Positions 52,145-61,185 of a stretch of 64,000 bases of DNA are shown here, one piece after another. Under the pieces are notes generated by a model. It saw only the letters and a list, made by a program, of their open reading frames with translations, did not search any database and was not told the origin of the DNA. The stretch covers positions 7,919-71,918 of the forward strand of contig NZ_JBKDZH010000051.1 in the NCBI RefSeq assembly GCF_047971185.1. The letters run 5' to 3'. Numbering within the stretch: the stretch's first letter is position 1; the number at the start of each line of letters is the position of its first letter. This DNA comes from Kluyvera sp047971185 (GTDB lineage Bacteria; Pseudomonadota; Gammaproteobacteria; Enterobacterales; Enterobacteriaceae). A program made the position numbers and the translations under genes.

Positions 52145-53656
52145 ATGAACGCCATCCCTTTTTGTCGTGTTATCACCGCCAGCCTTAGCGCCCTGCTGCT
52201 GACCGGCGCGGCCTTTGCCGCCGCGCCGCCGGAGGAACCGAGCGACGCGCTGGAGGTCAATATCGAGAGCATCATGCAGCCCTGGAAGGGCGACCTGCCC
52301 GGGATGCTCGACCGTCGGGTCATTCGCGTGTTAACCACCTTCAGCAAGACCTTCTTTTTTATCGATAAAGGCCAGCAGCGCGGGGCAACCCACGATATTT
52401 TCACCGAATTTGAACGCAGCCTGAATGCCCAGCTCGCGAAAGAGAAAAAGCTTAAGCAGCGCCACCTCAAAGTGCGCATTATTTTTGTGCCGGTCACCCG
52501 CGATAATCTCTTCAGCGCCCTGAACGAGGGCAAAGGGGATATCGCGGCGGCCAATCTCACCATTACCGCATCGCGCCAGCAGGCAGTCACCTTCACCGAC
52601 CCGATTTACAGCAACATTCAGGAGCTACTCATCTCCGGCCCCGCTTCGCCGCCTGTGGCAAGCGCTGACGATCTCTCCGGTCGGGAAGTCTTTGTCCGCC
52701 GTTCATCCAGCTACTACGAAAGCCTGGTCGCCCTTAACGCGCGCTTTGCTAAAGCCTCGCGCCCGCCGGTCGTTATCAAACCCGCGCCGGAAGCGCTGGA
52801 AGATGAAGATCTGCTGGAAATGCTCAACGCCGGGCTGATTCCGCTGATCGTGGTCGATCGCCACAAGGCGCTGTTCTGGAAACAGGTATTCCCGAAAATT
52901 CAGGTGCATGAAGACATTGTGCTGCGCGATAACGGCAGCATCGCCTGGGCGGTGCGCAAAGATAACCCGCAGCTGCTGGCGAAGCTCAACGCCTTTATTA
53001 AAGACAACCGCCAGGGCAGCACGCTGGGCAATACCCTTTTGCTGCGCTACCTGAAAAGCGCGAAATACGTTAAAAACGCTGCGGCGGAGAAAGAACGGCG
53101 TAAGTTTCTCAGGATGGTGGACATTTTCCGTAAGTATGGCGACCGCTATGACGTCGACTGGCTGCTGATGGCGGCGCAGGGCTATCAGGAGTCGCGGCTG
53201 AATCAGTCGGTGCGCAGCCATGTCGGCGCGATTGGCGTCATGCAGGTGATGCCCAGCACCGGAAAAGAGCTGAAGGTGGGCGATATCAAGCAGCTGGACC
53301 CGAACATTCACGCCGGGGTGAAGTATATGCGCTGGATGATCGATCGCTACTACGGCGACGAACCGATGACGCAGCTGGATAAGGCGCTGTTTTCTTTCGC
53401 CTCCTATAATGCTGGCCCGGCGCGCATTGCGCGTCTGCGTACGGAGACGAAAAAACGTGGTTTTGACCCTAACGTCTGGTTTGGCAACGTGGAAAATCTC
53501 GCCGCCGAAAAGATTGGCGCCGAGACGGTGACCTACGTAAGCAATATCTACAAGTACTACATCGCTTATCGGCTGATTCTCGACGAGATGAACCGCAAAC
53601 GGGCAGCGACGGGGAAACCGCCGATTCTGCCCGCTGCCGATAAAAATGACGGCTAG
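52145..53656 (+). CDS. MltF-like membrane-bound lytic transglycosylase
   Basis: Two-domain periplasmic enzyme resembling MltF: an amino-acid-binding-type SBP_bac_3 domain (about residues 50-300) and a C-terminal SLT domain that cleaves murein to 1,6-anhydro-muropeptides. From the ATG at 52145 (GGAG 9 bases before) it is 503 residues with a signal peptide ending around AFA-AA. The catalytic glutamate is E349 in GYQESRLNQ, with GAIGVMQVMPSTG and the SYNAGPARI motif following. E. coli mltF lies elsewhere, so this is probably a paralogue. It sits in the soxSR-ssb insertion. Confidence 0.88.
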   Translation: MNAIPFCRVITASLSALLLTGAAFAAAPPEEPSDALEVNIESIMQPWKGDLPGMLDRRVIRVLTTFSKTFFFIDKGQQRGATHDIFTEFERSLNAQLAKEKKLKQRHLKVRIIFVPVTRDNLFSALNEGKGDIAAANLTITASRQQAVTFTDPIYSNIQELLISGPASPPVASADDLSGREVFVRRSSSYYESLVALNARFAKASRPPVVIKPAPEALEDEDLLEMLNAGLIPLIVVDRHKALFWKQVFPKIQVHEDIVLRDNGSIAWAVRKDNPQLLAKLNAFIKDNRQGSTLGNTLLLRYLKSAKYVKNAAAEKERRKFLRMVDIFRKYGDRYDVDWLLMAAQGYQESRLNQSVRSHVGAIGVMQVMPSTGKELKVGDIKQLDPNIHAGVKYMRWMIDRYYGDEPMTQLDKALFSFASYNAGPARIARLRTETKKRGFDPNVWFGNVENLAAEKIGAETVTYVSNIYKYYIAYRLILDEMNRKRAATGKPPILPAADKNDG

Positions 53657-53662
53657 CGTCGG

Positions 53663-54367
53663 TTACGAAATGTGCTTAACCCGCACCCCCTGCAAGCGTC
53701 GCAGGGTAATGGTGCTGGCGCCTTTGTAAGCATCTTCAATATGCGCGGTGACCAGCGCCACCGCCCGGGATTCATCACGCTGTTCAATAGCCTCCAGCAG
53801 CTCCGCGTGCTCTTTGTAGGTCTGAGTTATCCGGGTTTCATATTCAAAATCGAGCCGCCGCATAATGCGAATGCGGTTGGTAATATTGCTCAGCATCGCC
53901 GTCAACTCCCGATTGCCCGCCGCCTCGGTCAGCGCCAGGTGAAACTGCTCGTCCAGCGAGGCGATATCATCGCACGCCAGCGCCGCTTGCGGCGCAACCT
54001 GCCAGATAGCCTTCAGCCTGGTAAGCACCTCCCGGTTCACTTTTGCTGACGTTGAGCTGCACAGACTGCGCACCGAATTGACTTCAATCAGCGCGCGCGT
54101 CTCGTACAGATCTTCATAGACATCGAAATCAATGGGGAACACTTCCCATCCGCTGCGCTGGCAGCGTCTGACCAGCCCCTCGTTTTGCAGCAGCAGCAGA
54201 GCTTCGCGCACCGGCGTGCGGGAACAGCCCAGCCGACGGGCAATATCCACCTCCGTAAAGCGATCGCCGGGCAGCAGGACAAACTGATAAATTTCCTGCC
54301 GTAGCTGCTGAAATACCCGTTCTGAATGCGCCAGAAGCGGTGTCGGTTCCGATGTCGCGATCGTCAT
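53663..54367 (-). CDS. FadR-subfamily (FCD) GntR regulator
   Basis: Transcriptional regulator of 234 residues with a GntR winged helix (about 15-75, FTEVDIARRLGCSRTPVREALLLLQ) and a C-terminal FCD helical ligand domain (about 85-220) whose histidine/aspartate positions suggest metal or carboxylate binding. It is the last gene of a minus-strand set with the transporter (12-base gap) and the gamma-glutamyltransferase-like gene, and is probably their regulator. A GntR-type palindrome lies before the first gene. Confidence 0.88.
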   Translation of the reverse strand: MTIATSEPTPLLAHSERVFQQLRQEIYQFVLLPGDRFTEVDIARRLGCSRTPVREALLLLQNEGLVRRCQRSGWEVFPIDFDVYEDLYETRALIEVNSVRSLCSSTSAKVNREVLTRLKAIWQVAPQAALACDDIASLDEQFHLALTEAAGNRELTAMLSNITNRIRIMRRLDFEYETRITQTYKEHAELLEAIEQRDESRAVALVTAHIEDAYKGASTITLRRLQGVRVKHIS

Positions 54368-54379
54368 AAGCGCTCCGCG

Positions 54380-55636
54380 TTAACTGTGCTGACGAATAAA
54401 GCGTGCGCGCCAGGGTTTTAGCACCCAGAGCGCCAGCCCGGCGGTGATGAAATCAAGGGTAATCGCACAGCCGAACACCACGTGCCAGCCCTGAGTATGC
54501 TGATACAGCAGCGCGGCCAGCGGCCCGCCAAAGATGGAGCCAATCCCCTGCGAGATATACAGCCAGCCGTAGTTCGAGGCGGCATGTTCGCTGCCGAAGG
54601 TGTCAGTCAAGGTGGAGGGGAACAGCGAGAAAATTTCGCCCCAGCCGAAGAACACCACCCCGGAGAGCAGCACGAACAGCAGCGGATCTTCCCGGCAGGC
54701 CAGCCACAGCGTCATCGCCACCCCTTCGAGAGCAAAGGCGATAAACATGGTTTTCTCCCGCCCGTAGCGATCGGAAATAAAGCCGAACAGCGGGCGAGTC
54801 AGGCCGTTGGTGAAGCGGTCGATGGTCAACGCCAGCGGCAGCGCGGCCATGCCGAACACCACCGCTTTGCTGATGCCGAAATCGTCGGCAAAGATGGCCA
54901 TTTGCGAAGTTACCATCAGCCCGGAGGTGGACATCATCGCCATCATGGCGAACATCAGCCAGAACAGCGGCTGGCGCAGCATTTCACGCGAGGTAAACTG
55001 ACGCGTCCCCTGTACGATGTTTCGGCTTACGGGCTGCGCGGTTGAGTTGGGCGGCAAGCTCAGCCCCTGACTGGCGAGCAGGCCCACTATCGCGAAGCCA
55101 ATACCGAACACGGTCATGGTCTGCTCCAGCCCGTAGCTGCCCAGCGAAATCGAGATCGGGAAGGTGGTTAAAATCGCCCCCATACCGTAGCCTGCCGCCA
55201 CCGCGCCGGCGGCAAAGCCGCGGTTTTGCGGGAACCACTTAACCATCAGTCCCACCACCCCGATATAGACAATCCCGGTTCCTAGCCCGCCGATGCAGCC
55301 GTAGACCAGATACAGCGCCATCAGGCCGTTGATGTGCGCCGAGAGCACCCAGCTCAGCCCGGCCATCACCGTCCCGATCGAGATCAGCAGCCGCGGGCCA
55401 AAGCGTTCAACCAGCCGCCCCTGGAACGGGGAGAAGAAGGTCTGCAGAATAATCAGCAGTGAAAAGGTCACCTGCAGCTCCGGCAGGCCGACGCCCAGCT
55501 TTTCCGTCAGCGGTTTGGTCAGCAGCGTCCATACGTACTGCGGGCTGGAGATGGAAGCCATACAGATCAGCCCCAGTACCAGCTGCGCCCATTTGCCAAA
55601 TTTTGGTGCTACCAAAGGTTCTCTGAGAACGGTCAT
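54380..55636 (-). CDS. OFA-family MFS transporter (oxalate/formate antiporter-like)
   Basis: Twelve-helix major-facilitator protein of the oxalate:formate antiporter-like family, 418 residues from the ATG at 55636 (GGAG 7 bases before; upstream codons are in an intercistronic hairpin). Hallmarks are SPQYVWTLLTKPLTEKLGV (first helix), GLGTGIVYIGVVG and the loop GFISDRYGREKTM. It lies between the GGT-like enzyme gene and the GntR gene, so it probably imports a gamma-glutamyl compound or exports/imports an organic acid produced from it. Substrate unknown. Confidence 0.88.
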   Translation of the reverse strand: MTVLREPLVAPKFGKWAQLVLGLICMASISSPQYVWTLLTKPLTEKLGVGLPELQVTFSLLIILQTFFSPFQGRLVERFGPRLLISIGTVMAGLSWVLSAHINGLMALYLVYGCIGGLGTGIVYIGVVGLMVKWFPQNRGFAAGAVAAGYGMGAILTTFPISISLGSYGLEQTMTVFGIGFAIVGLLASQGLSLPPNSTAQPVSRNIVQGTRQFTSREMLRQPLFWLMFAMMAMMSTSGLMVTSQMAIFADDFGISKAVVFGMAALPLALTIDRFTNGLTRPLFGFISDRYGREKTMFIAFALEGVAMTLWLACREDPLLFVLLSGVVFFGWGEIFSLFPSTLTDTFGSEHAASNYGWLYISQGIGSIFGGPLAALLYQHTQGWHVVFGCAITLDFITAGLALWVLKPWRARFIRQHS

Positions 55637-55667
55637 TTTGCGCTCCAATAGACGAAAAAATGTCGTC

Positions 55668-55702
55668 AGAAAGCGGGCGCGCCCGGCGCGCCGCATCTTT
55701 CT
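55668..55702 (-). other. Intercistronic hairpin between the GGT-like gene and the OFA transporter gene
   Basis: Outer arms AGAAAG (55668-55673) and CTTTCT (55697-55702) enclose GC-rich GGCGCGCC-type inner arms. This strong hairpin lies 32 bases before the transporter start and could set the ratio of the two products. Confidence 0.5.
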
Positions 55703-55730
55703 GCGAATGTTTCATTTGGAAAATGCTGGG

Positions 55731-57338
55731 TTACCAGCGGGCGACGCCACCGTCGCTGCGTGGGTCGCTGCCGCCTTCTAGCATGCCGTTGCGGTGCCGG
55801 AGGATTGCCCCGGCATGCCCCATGAGGTCGTCATACGGGGGGTAAATCTCGACGTCATGGCCGTACTGTTTGAGGGTGTCGGTAGTCGCCGCTCTCAGGC
55901 GGCTTTCAATCTTCAGCGTGTCGCTGTTTTCGCCCCAGGTGCGCCCTAACAGCCAGCGCGGAGCGGCCACGGCGGCCTGCGGCGTCATGTTCTGGTGCAA
56001 GATGCGGTCAAAGAGGGTCGCCAGCGTCTGCGGCTGGCCGTCTCCGCCCATGCTGCCGTAGACCAGCGCATCGCCATTGGCCAGCCGCGCCAGCCCCGGG
56101 TTAAGGGTATGGAACGGCAGGCGGCCCGGCTGGAGCGGGTTGGTGGCGTTCGGATCCAGCGAGAAGCTGCTGCCGCGGTTTTGCCAGATAATGCCGCTAT
56201 CGGCGAGGATCACCGCGCTGCCGAACTCGTGATAGATACTCTGGATAAAGCTGACGGCGGTGCCGGAACCGTCGATAACGCCCATCCAGATGGTGTCCGC
56301 AGGCCCGCGCCCTTTGCCCCACTCCCGCGCCCGGTCGGGAATAATCTGCGCGCTGAGCTGAGCGATATTCTCTGCCGTCAGCAGCGACTGCGGGTCGAGG
56401 GTCATATGGGCAGGGTCGGTAATATGGCGATCGCGCAGGGTGAACGCCAGCTTGGTCGCCTCAACGCAGTGATGCACAAAATCGGCCTCATCGGCAATGG
56501 CACCCTTTTTACGCTGCTGCTCAATGATGCCGGTGATCAGCAGCGAGACCAGCCCCAGCGACGGCGGCGGCAGGTTATAAACCGTCCCCAACTCCGTTTC
56601 CAGCGCCAGCGGCTTCACGCGCGCCGCGCGATAAGCATCGAGGTCGTTAAAGCGCAGCAGGCTACCGGCCGCTTCCAGTTCGCTGGCTATCAGCCGGGCG
56701 GTTTCACCGTGGTAAAAGTCACCCAGCCCGAGGGTTGCCAGCCGTTCCAGCGTACTGGCAAGGGCGGGCTGAAGCAGCAGGTCGTCCGTGCCAAGCGCCT
56801 GGCCTTCCGGCGCGAACAGGCTGCGGAACCCCGGATACTGACCCAGCTGCGGCAGCCGGGCGGCAATTTGCTGATGCAGCCCTGGCGTTACGGGCACGCC
56901 TTGACGCGCATAGTGAATGGCATCGTGCAGCAGGCGCGTTAACGGCAGCGGCGCGTTTGCCGCGTGCTCGCCCGCCCACTCCAGCGCCCGCTCCCAGCCG
57001 CCCACCGTTCCCGCAACGGTATTCGCCGCCAGCGGGCCGCGCACCGGAACCTGTTCGTAGCCCGCCTGACGATAAAAATCGATATGCGCTTTTTCCGCCG
57101 CAAAGCCACAGGCCTGGATTGCCACCGGTGCTTCACCCGGCTTCGCGATTAACCAGAATCCATCACCGCCGATACCGTTCATATGCGGATAAACCACCGC
57201 GATGGTCGCCGCCGCGGCCACCATCGCCTCGACCGCATTGCCGCCGTCGCGCAACACGGCCACCGCGCTCTCCGCGGCCAGCGAGTGCGGCGCAACCGCC
57301 ATGCCCTGCATACATTTAGCTGATTGGATTTGCGTCAT
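55731..57338 (-). CDS. Gamma-glutamyltransferase-family protein (cytoplasmic, YwrD-like)
   Basis: Ntn-hydrolase of the gamma-glutamyltranspeptidase family, 535 residues from the ATG at 57338 (AAGG 8 bases before). It has no signal peptide, unlike periplasmic E. coli Ggt. The expected autoprocessing site is before Thr349 in PADTIWMGVIDGSG; the family GGxGDGFW motif and YGSMGGDGQP near the C-terminus are visible. It is the first gene of the ggt-transporter-gntR set and should cleave a gamma-glutamyl amide or transfer the glutamyl group. The natural substrate is unknown. Confidence 0.88.
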   Translation of the reverse strand: MTQIQSAKCMQGMAVAPHSLAAESAVAVLRDGGNAVEAMVAAAATIAVVYPHMNGIGGDGFWLIAKPGEAPVAIQACGFAAEKAHIDFYRQAGYEQVPVRGPLAANTVAGTVGGWERALEWAGEHAANAPLPLTRLLHDAIHYARQGVPVTPGLHQQIAARLPQLGQYPGFRSLFAPEGQALGTDDLLLQPALASTLERLATLGLGDFYHGETARLIASELEAAGSLLRFNDLDAYRAARVKPLALETELGTVYNLPPPSLGLVSLLITGIIEQQRKKGAIADEADFVHHCVEATKLAFTLRDRHITDPAHMTLDPQSLLTAENIAQLSAQIIPDRAREWGKGRGPADTIWMGVIDGSGTAVSFIQSIYHEFGSAVILADSGIIWQNRGSSFSLDPNATNPLQPGRLPFHTLNPGLARLANGDALVYGSMGGDGQPQTLATLFDRILHQNMTPQAAVAAPRWLLGRTWGENSDTLKIESRLRAATTDTLKQYGHDVEIYPPYDDLMGHAGAILRHRNGMLEGGSDPRSDGGVARW

Positions 57339-57359
57339 CGTCTGCACCTTGCCTACATG

Positions 57360-57383
57360 TGTGTATACATTGGTGTATGCACA
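57360..57383 (-). promoter_or_regulatory. Candidate GntR operator of the GGT-like operon
   Basis: Arms TGTGTATACA (57360-57369) and TGTATGCACA (57374-57383), separated by TTGG, match as inverted repeats at 9 of 10 positions. The core GTATAC is typical of FadR/FCD-type GntR operators. It lies 22 bases before the enzyme start, so the adjacent GntR protein is the likely ligand-responsive repressor. Confidence 0.65.
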
Positions 57384-57517
57384 AAGCGTGCCAATTGTTA
57401 TTTATGTTAATTTTCATTAGGTTATATGAATAAGACAGAAGAAGAACAGATTAACGCGGGGCACTGTTCGCACCGAAGCGGTGCTGATGTGGGTTGATAG
57501 TGCGCATTAAAAAAGCA

Positions 57518-57541
57518 AAAACCCTGCCGAAGCAGGGTTTT
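57518..57541 (-). terminator. Rho-independent terminator of ssb
   Basis: Read on the minus strand, AAAACCCTGC and GCAGGGTTTT form the stem and the run of T extends through TTTTTGC. It lies about 35 bases after the ssb stop. Confidence 0.88.
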
Positions 57542-57576
57542 CATCGTCACGATCGACACCGTTAAACGGCGGCGAA

Positions 57577-58101
57577 TCAGAACGGGATATCGTCGTCGAA
57601 ATCCATCGGCGGTTCATTAGACTGCGCCGGAGCGGACTGCTGCTGCGGGCGAGACTGCGCGCCGCCGCTGAACTGATTGCCGCCCTGCGGCTGCTGAGGC
57701 TGACCCCAACCGCCCTGCTGCTGCTGTCCACCTGCCGGTGCGCCGCCGCCCTGACGGCCGCCCAGCATCTGCATGGTGCCGCCCACGTTCACCACGACTT
57801 CCGTGGTGTATTTCTCTACGCCGGACTGATCGGTCCATTTGCGGGTACGCAGCTGGCCTTCGATATAAACCTGAGAGCCTTTACGCAGGTATTCGCCTGC
57901 CACTTCCGCCAGTTTGCCGAACAGCACAACGCGGTGCCATTCAGTCTGCTCTTTCATTTCGCCGGTCGCTTTATCACGCCAGGATTCGGAAGTAGCCAGC
58001 GTAATGTTGGCCACTGCGCCACCATTCGGCATATAGCGTACTTCCGGGTCCTGGCCCAGATTACCGACGAGAATCACCTTGTTGACGCCTCTGCTGGCCA
58101 T
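57577..58101 (-). CDS. ssb: Single-stranded DNA-binding protein SSB
   Basis: Essential tetrameric ssDNA-binding protein for replication, recombination and repair. The 174-residue product has an N-terminal OB fold (about 1-112, MASRGVNKVILVGNLGQDPEVRY), a Gly/Gln-rich linker with repeated GGQQQQGGWGQ-type sequence, and the conserved acidic tail MDFDDDIPF that recruits partner proteins. GGAGAG precedes the ATG. It diverges from uvrA over 258 bases with a shared LexA box. Confidence 0.97.
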   Translation of the reverse strand: MASRGVNKVILVGNLGQDPEVRYMPNGGAVANITLATSESWRDKATGEMKEQTEWHRVVLFGKLAEVAGEYLRKGSQVYIEGQLRTRKWTDQSGVEKYTTEVVVNVGGTMQMLGGRQGGGAPAGGQQQQGGWGQPQQPQGGNQFSGGAQSRPQQQSAPAQSNEPPMDFDDDIPF

Positions 58102-58257
58102 GATTGTCTCTCCTGAATACGAGTCTAGTTACTTAATAAGTGTAAACGAGGGATTGTATCATCACAAAGCGGCGCTTTGATAGCATGTGAAGCCTATTCC
58201 GGCAAACTTCCTCAGCGACGACATTTTTGCAGCCTGCGCGGAATCCGCATCCCGACA

Positions 58258-58273
58258 CTGTATATTCATTCAG
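58258..58273. promoter_or_regulatory. LexA (SOS) box between ssb and uvrA
   Basis: CTGTATATTCATTCAG matches CTGT-N8-ACAG except one base and appears to be the same as the E. coli uvrA/ssb SOS box. It should couple uvrA, and partly ssb, to DNA damage. Confidence 0.85.
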
Positions 58274-58359
58274 GTTAAGTTGTGTCATAATTAGCCGTTT
58301 CTGCCGTGTGTCCTTCAAACAAACCAGGCAAGCCGTGTATCTTCGACCGGGAAAGGTGA

Positions 58360-61185
58360 ATGGATAAGATCGAAGTTCGGGGCGCCCGCACCCATAATCT
58401 CAAAAACATCAACCTCGTCATCCCTCGCGACAAACTGATCGTCGTGACCGGGCTGTCCGGGTCTGGCAAATCCTCACTGGCATTCGACACCCTCTACGCC
58501 GAGGGACAGCGTCGCTACGTAGAATCGCTTTCTGCCTACGCGCGCCAGTTCCTGTCGCTGATGGAAAAGCCGGACGTCGATCATATTGAAGGGCTGTCGC
58601 CGGCTATCTCGATTGAGCAGAAGTCGACCTCGCACAACCCGCGTTCAACGGTAGGCACCATCACCGAAATTCACGACTATCTGCGTCTGCTGTACGCGCG
58701 CGTCGGCGAGCCGCGCTGCCCGGATCACGACGTGCCGCTGGCGGCGCAAACCGTCAGCCAGATGGTCGATAACGTGCTGTCACAGCCGGAAGGCAAGCGC
58801 CTGATGCTGCTGGCGCCCATCATTAAAGAGCGCAAGGGCGAGCACACCAAAACGCTGGAAAACCTGGCAAGCCAGGGCTATATCCGCGCGCGTATCGACG
58901 GCGAGGTCTGCGACCTGTCCGATCCGCCGAAGCTCGAACTGCAAAAGAAACACACCATCGAAGTGGTGATTGACCGCTTCAAGGTGCGCGACGATCTCGC
59001 CCAGCGTCTGGCGGAGTCGTTTGAAACCGCGCTGGAGCTGTCCGGCGGCACGGCGGTGGTCGCCGATATGGACGACCCGAAAGCGGAAGAGCTGCTGTTC
59101 TCCGCCAACTTCGCCTGCCCGATTTGCGGCTACAGCATGCGCGAACTGGAGCCGCGCCTGTTCTCGTTCAACAACCCGGCGGGCGCTTGCCCGACCTGCG
59201 ACGGCTTAGGCGTACAGCAGTATTTCGACCCGGACCGCGTCATTCAGAACCTGGAGCTGTCGCTGGCCGGCGGCGCGATTCGCGGCTGGGACCGTCGTAA
59301 CTTCTACTACTTCCAGATGCTGAAATCGCTGGCGGACCACTACCAATTCGACGTAGAAGCGCCGTGGCAAAGCCTGAGCGACACCGCGCAGAAAGCCATT
59401 CTCTACGGTTCCGGCAAAGAGTCGATTGAGTTCAAATACATCAACGATCGCGGCGATACCTCCGTGCGTCGCCATCCGTTTGAAGGCGTGCTGCACAACA
59501 TGGAGCGCCGCTATAAAGAGACGGAATCCAGCGCGGTGCGCGAAGAGCTGGCGAAATTCATCAGCAATCGTCCGTGCGCCAGCTGTAACGGTACTCGTCT
59601 GCGTCGCGAGGCGCGCCACGTGTACGTGGAAAACACGCCGCTGCCGACCATCTCCGACATGAGCATCGGCCATGCGATGGACTTCTTCACTAACCTGAAG
59701 CTCTCCGGCCAGCGGGCGAAAATCGCCGAAAAAGTGCTGAAAGAGATTGGCGATCGGCTGAAGTTCCTCGTTAACGTCGGCCTGAACTACCTCACGCTCT
59801 CCCGCTCCGCCGAGACGCTCTCCGGCGGCGAAGCGCAGCGTATCCGTCTGGCAAGCCAGATCGGCGCCGGGCTGGTTGGCGTGATGTACGTGCTCGACGA
59901 ACCGTCCATCGGCCTGCACCAGCGCGATAACGAACGCCTGCTGGGCACCCTGGTTCACCTGCGTAACCTGGGCAACACGGTGATCGTGGTCGAACACGAT
60001 GAAGACGCGATTCGCGCCGCCGACCACGTGATCGACATCGGCCCGGGAGCCGGTGTCCACGGCGGCCAGGTGGTGGCTGAAGGCACGCTGGACGACATTA
60101 TGGCGGTGCCGGAGTCGTTAACCGGCCAGTTCATGAGCGGCAAACGCAAAATTGAAGTGCCGAAACAGCGCGTTCCGGCGAATCCGGAAAAAGTGCTGAA
60201 GCTGACGGGCGCGTCGGGCAACAACCTGAAGGACGTGACGCTGACGCTGCCGGTGGGCCTGTTTACCTGCATCACCGGCGTGTCCGGCTCGGGTAAATCG
60301 ACGCTGATTAACGATACCCTGTTCCCGATTGCCCAGACCCAGCTCAACGGCGCAACCATCGCCGAAGCCGCGCCGTATCGCGACGTGCAGGGGCTGGAGC
60401 ACTTCGATAAGGTTATCGATATCGACCAAAGCCCGATTGGCCGCACCCCGCGCTCTAACCCGGCGACCTACACCGGCGTGTTTACCCCAGTGCGTGAGCT
60501 GTTCGCTGGCGTGCCGGAGTCCCGCTCGCGCGGCTACACGCCGGGCCGTTTCAGCTTTAACGTGCGCGGCGGGCGCTGCGAGGCCTGTCAGGGCGACGGC
60601 GTAATTAAAGTCGAGATGCACTTCCTGCCGGATATCTACGTGCCGTGCGACCAGTGCAAAGGCAAGCGCTATAACCGCGAAACGCTGGAAATTAAGTACA
60701 AAGGCAAGACCATCCACGAAGTGCTGGATATGACCATTGAAGAGGCGCGTGAGTTCTTCGATGCCGTTCCGGCGCTGGCGCGTAAGCTGCAAACCCTGAT
60801 GGACGTGGGGCTGACCTACATCCGCCTCGGCCAGTCGGCGACCACGCTCTCCGGCGGCGAAGCGCAGCGCGTGAAGCTGGCGCGCGAGCTGTCAAAACGC
60901 GGCACCGGCCAGACGCTGTACATTCTCGACGAACCGACCACCGGCCTGCACTTTGCCGACATCCAGCAGCTGCTGGAAGTACTGCATCAGCTGCGTGACC
61001 AGGGCAACACCATCGTGGTGATTGAGCATAATCTGGACGTCATTAAGACGGCAGACTGGATTGTCGACCTGGGTCCGGAAGGCGGCAGCGGCGGCGGGGA
61101 AATCCTCGTGTCAGGCACGCCGGAGACGGTCGCGAACTGCGAAGCTTCGCATACCGCCCGCTTCCTGAAACCGCTGTTGAAGTAA
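58360..61185 (+). CDS. uvrA: Excinuclease ABC subunit A, UvrA
   Basis: Damage-recognition ATPase of nucleotide excision repair; a UvrA dimer loads UvrB at lesions. The 941 residues (E. coli 940) contain two ABC ATPase modules. Walker A motifs are GLSGSGKSS (about residue 31) and GVSGSGKST (about 640); signatures LSGGEAQRIRL and LSGGEAQRVKL lie near 488 and 830. Zinc-finger cysteines are seen in CPICGYSM...CPTC (about 253-280) and CEACQGDG...CDQC (about 740-766). It is preceded by a LexA box. Its TAA abuts the yjbR stop with no base between. Confidence 0.98.
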   Translation: MDKIEVRGARTHNLKNINLVIPRDKLIVVTGLSGSGKSSLAFDTLYAEGQRRYVESLSAYARQFLSLMEKPDVDHIEGLSPAISIEQKSTSHNPRSTVGTITEIHDYLRLLYARVGEPRCPDHDVPLAAQTVSQMVDNVLSQPEGKRLMLLAPIIKERKGEHTKTLENLASQGYIRARIDGEVCDLSDPPKLELQKKHTIEVVIDRFKVRDDLAQRLAESFETALELSGGTAVVADMDDPKAEELLFSANFACPICGYSMRELEPRLFSFNNPAGACPTCDGLGVQQYFDPDRVIQNLELSLAGGAIRGWDRRNFYYFQMLKSLADHYQFDVEAPWQSLSDTAQKAILYGSGKESIEFKYINDRGDTSVRRHPFEGVLHNMERRYKETESSAVREELAKFISNRPCASCNGTRLRREARHVYVENTPLPTISDMSIGHAMDFFTNLKLSGQRAKIAEKVLKEIGDRLKFLVNVGLNYLTLSRSAETLSGGEAQRIRLASQIGAGLVGVMYVLDEPSIGLHQRDNERLLGTLVHLRNLGNTVIVVEHDEDAIRAADHVIDIGPGAGVHGGQVVAEGTLDDIMAVPESLTGQFMSGKRKIEVPKQRVPANPEKVLKLTGASGNNLKDVTLTLPVGLFTCITGVSGSGKSTLINDTLFPIAQTQLNGATIAEAAPYRDVQGLEHFDKVIDIDQSPIGRTPRSNPATYTGVFTPVRELFAGVPESRSRGYTPGRFSFNVRGGRCEACQGDGVIKVEMHFLPDIYVPCDQCKGKRYNRETLEIKYKGKTIHEVLDMTIEEAREFFDAVPALARKLQTLMDVGLTYIRLGQSATTLSGGEAQRVKLARELSKRGTGQTLYILDEPTTGLHFADIQQLLEVLHQLRDQGNTIVVIEHNLDVIKTADWIVDLGPEGGSGGGEILVSGTPETVANCEASHTARFLKPLLK

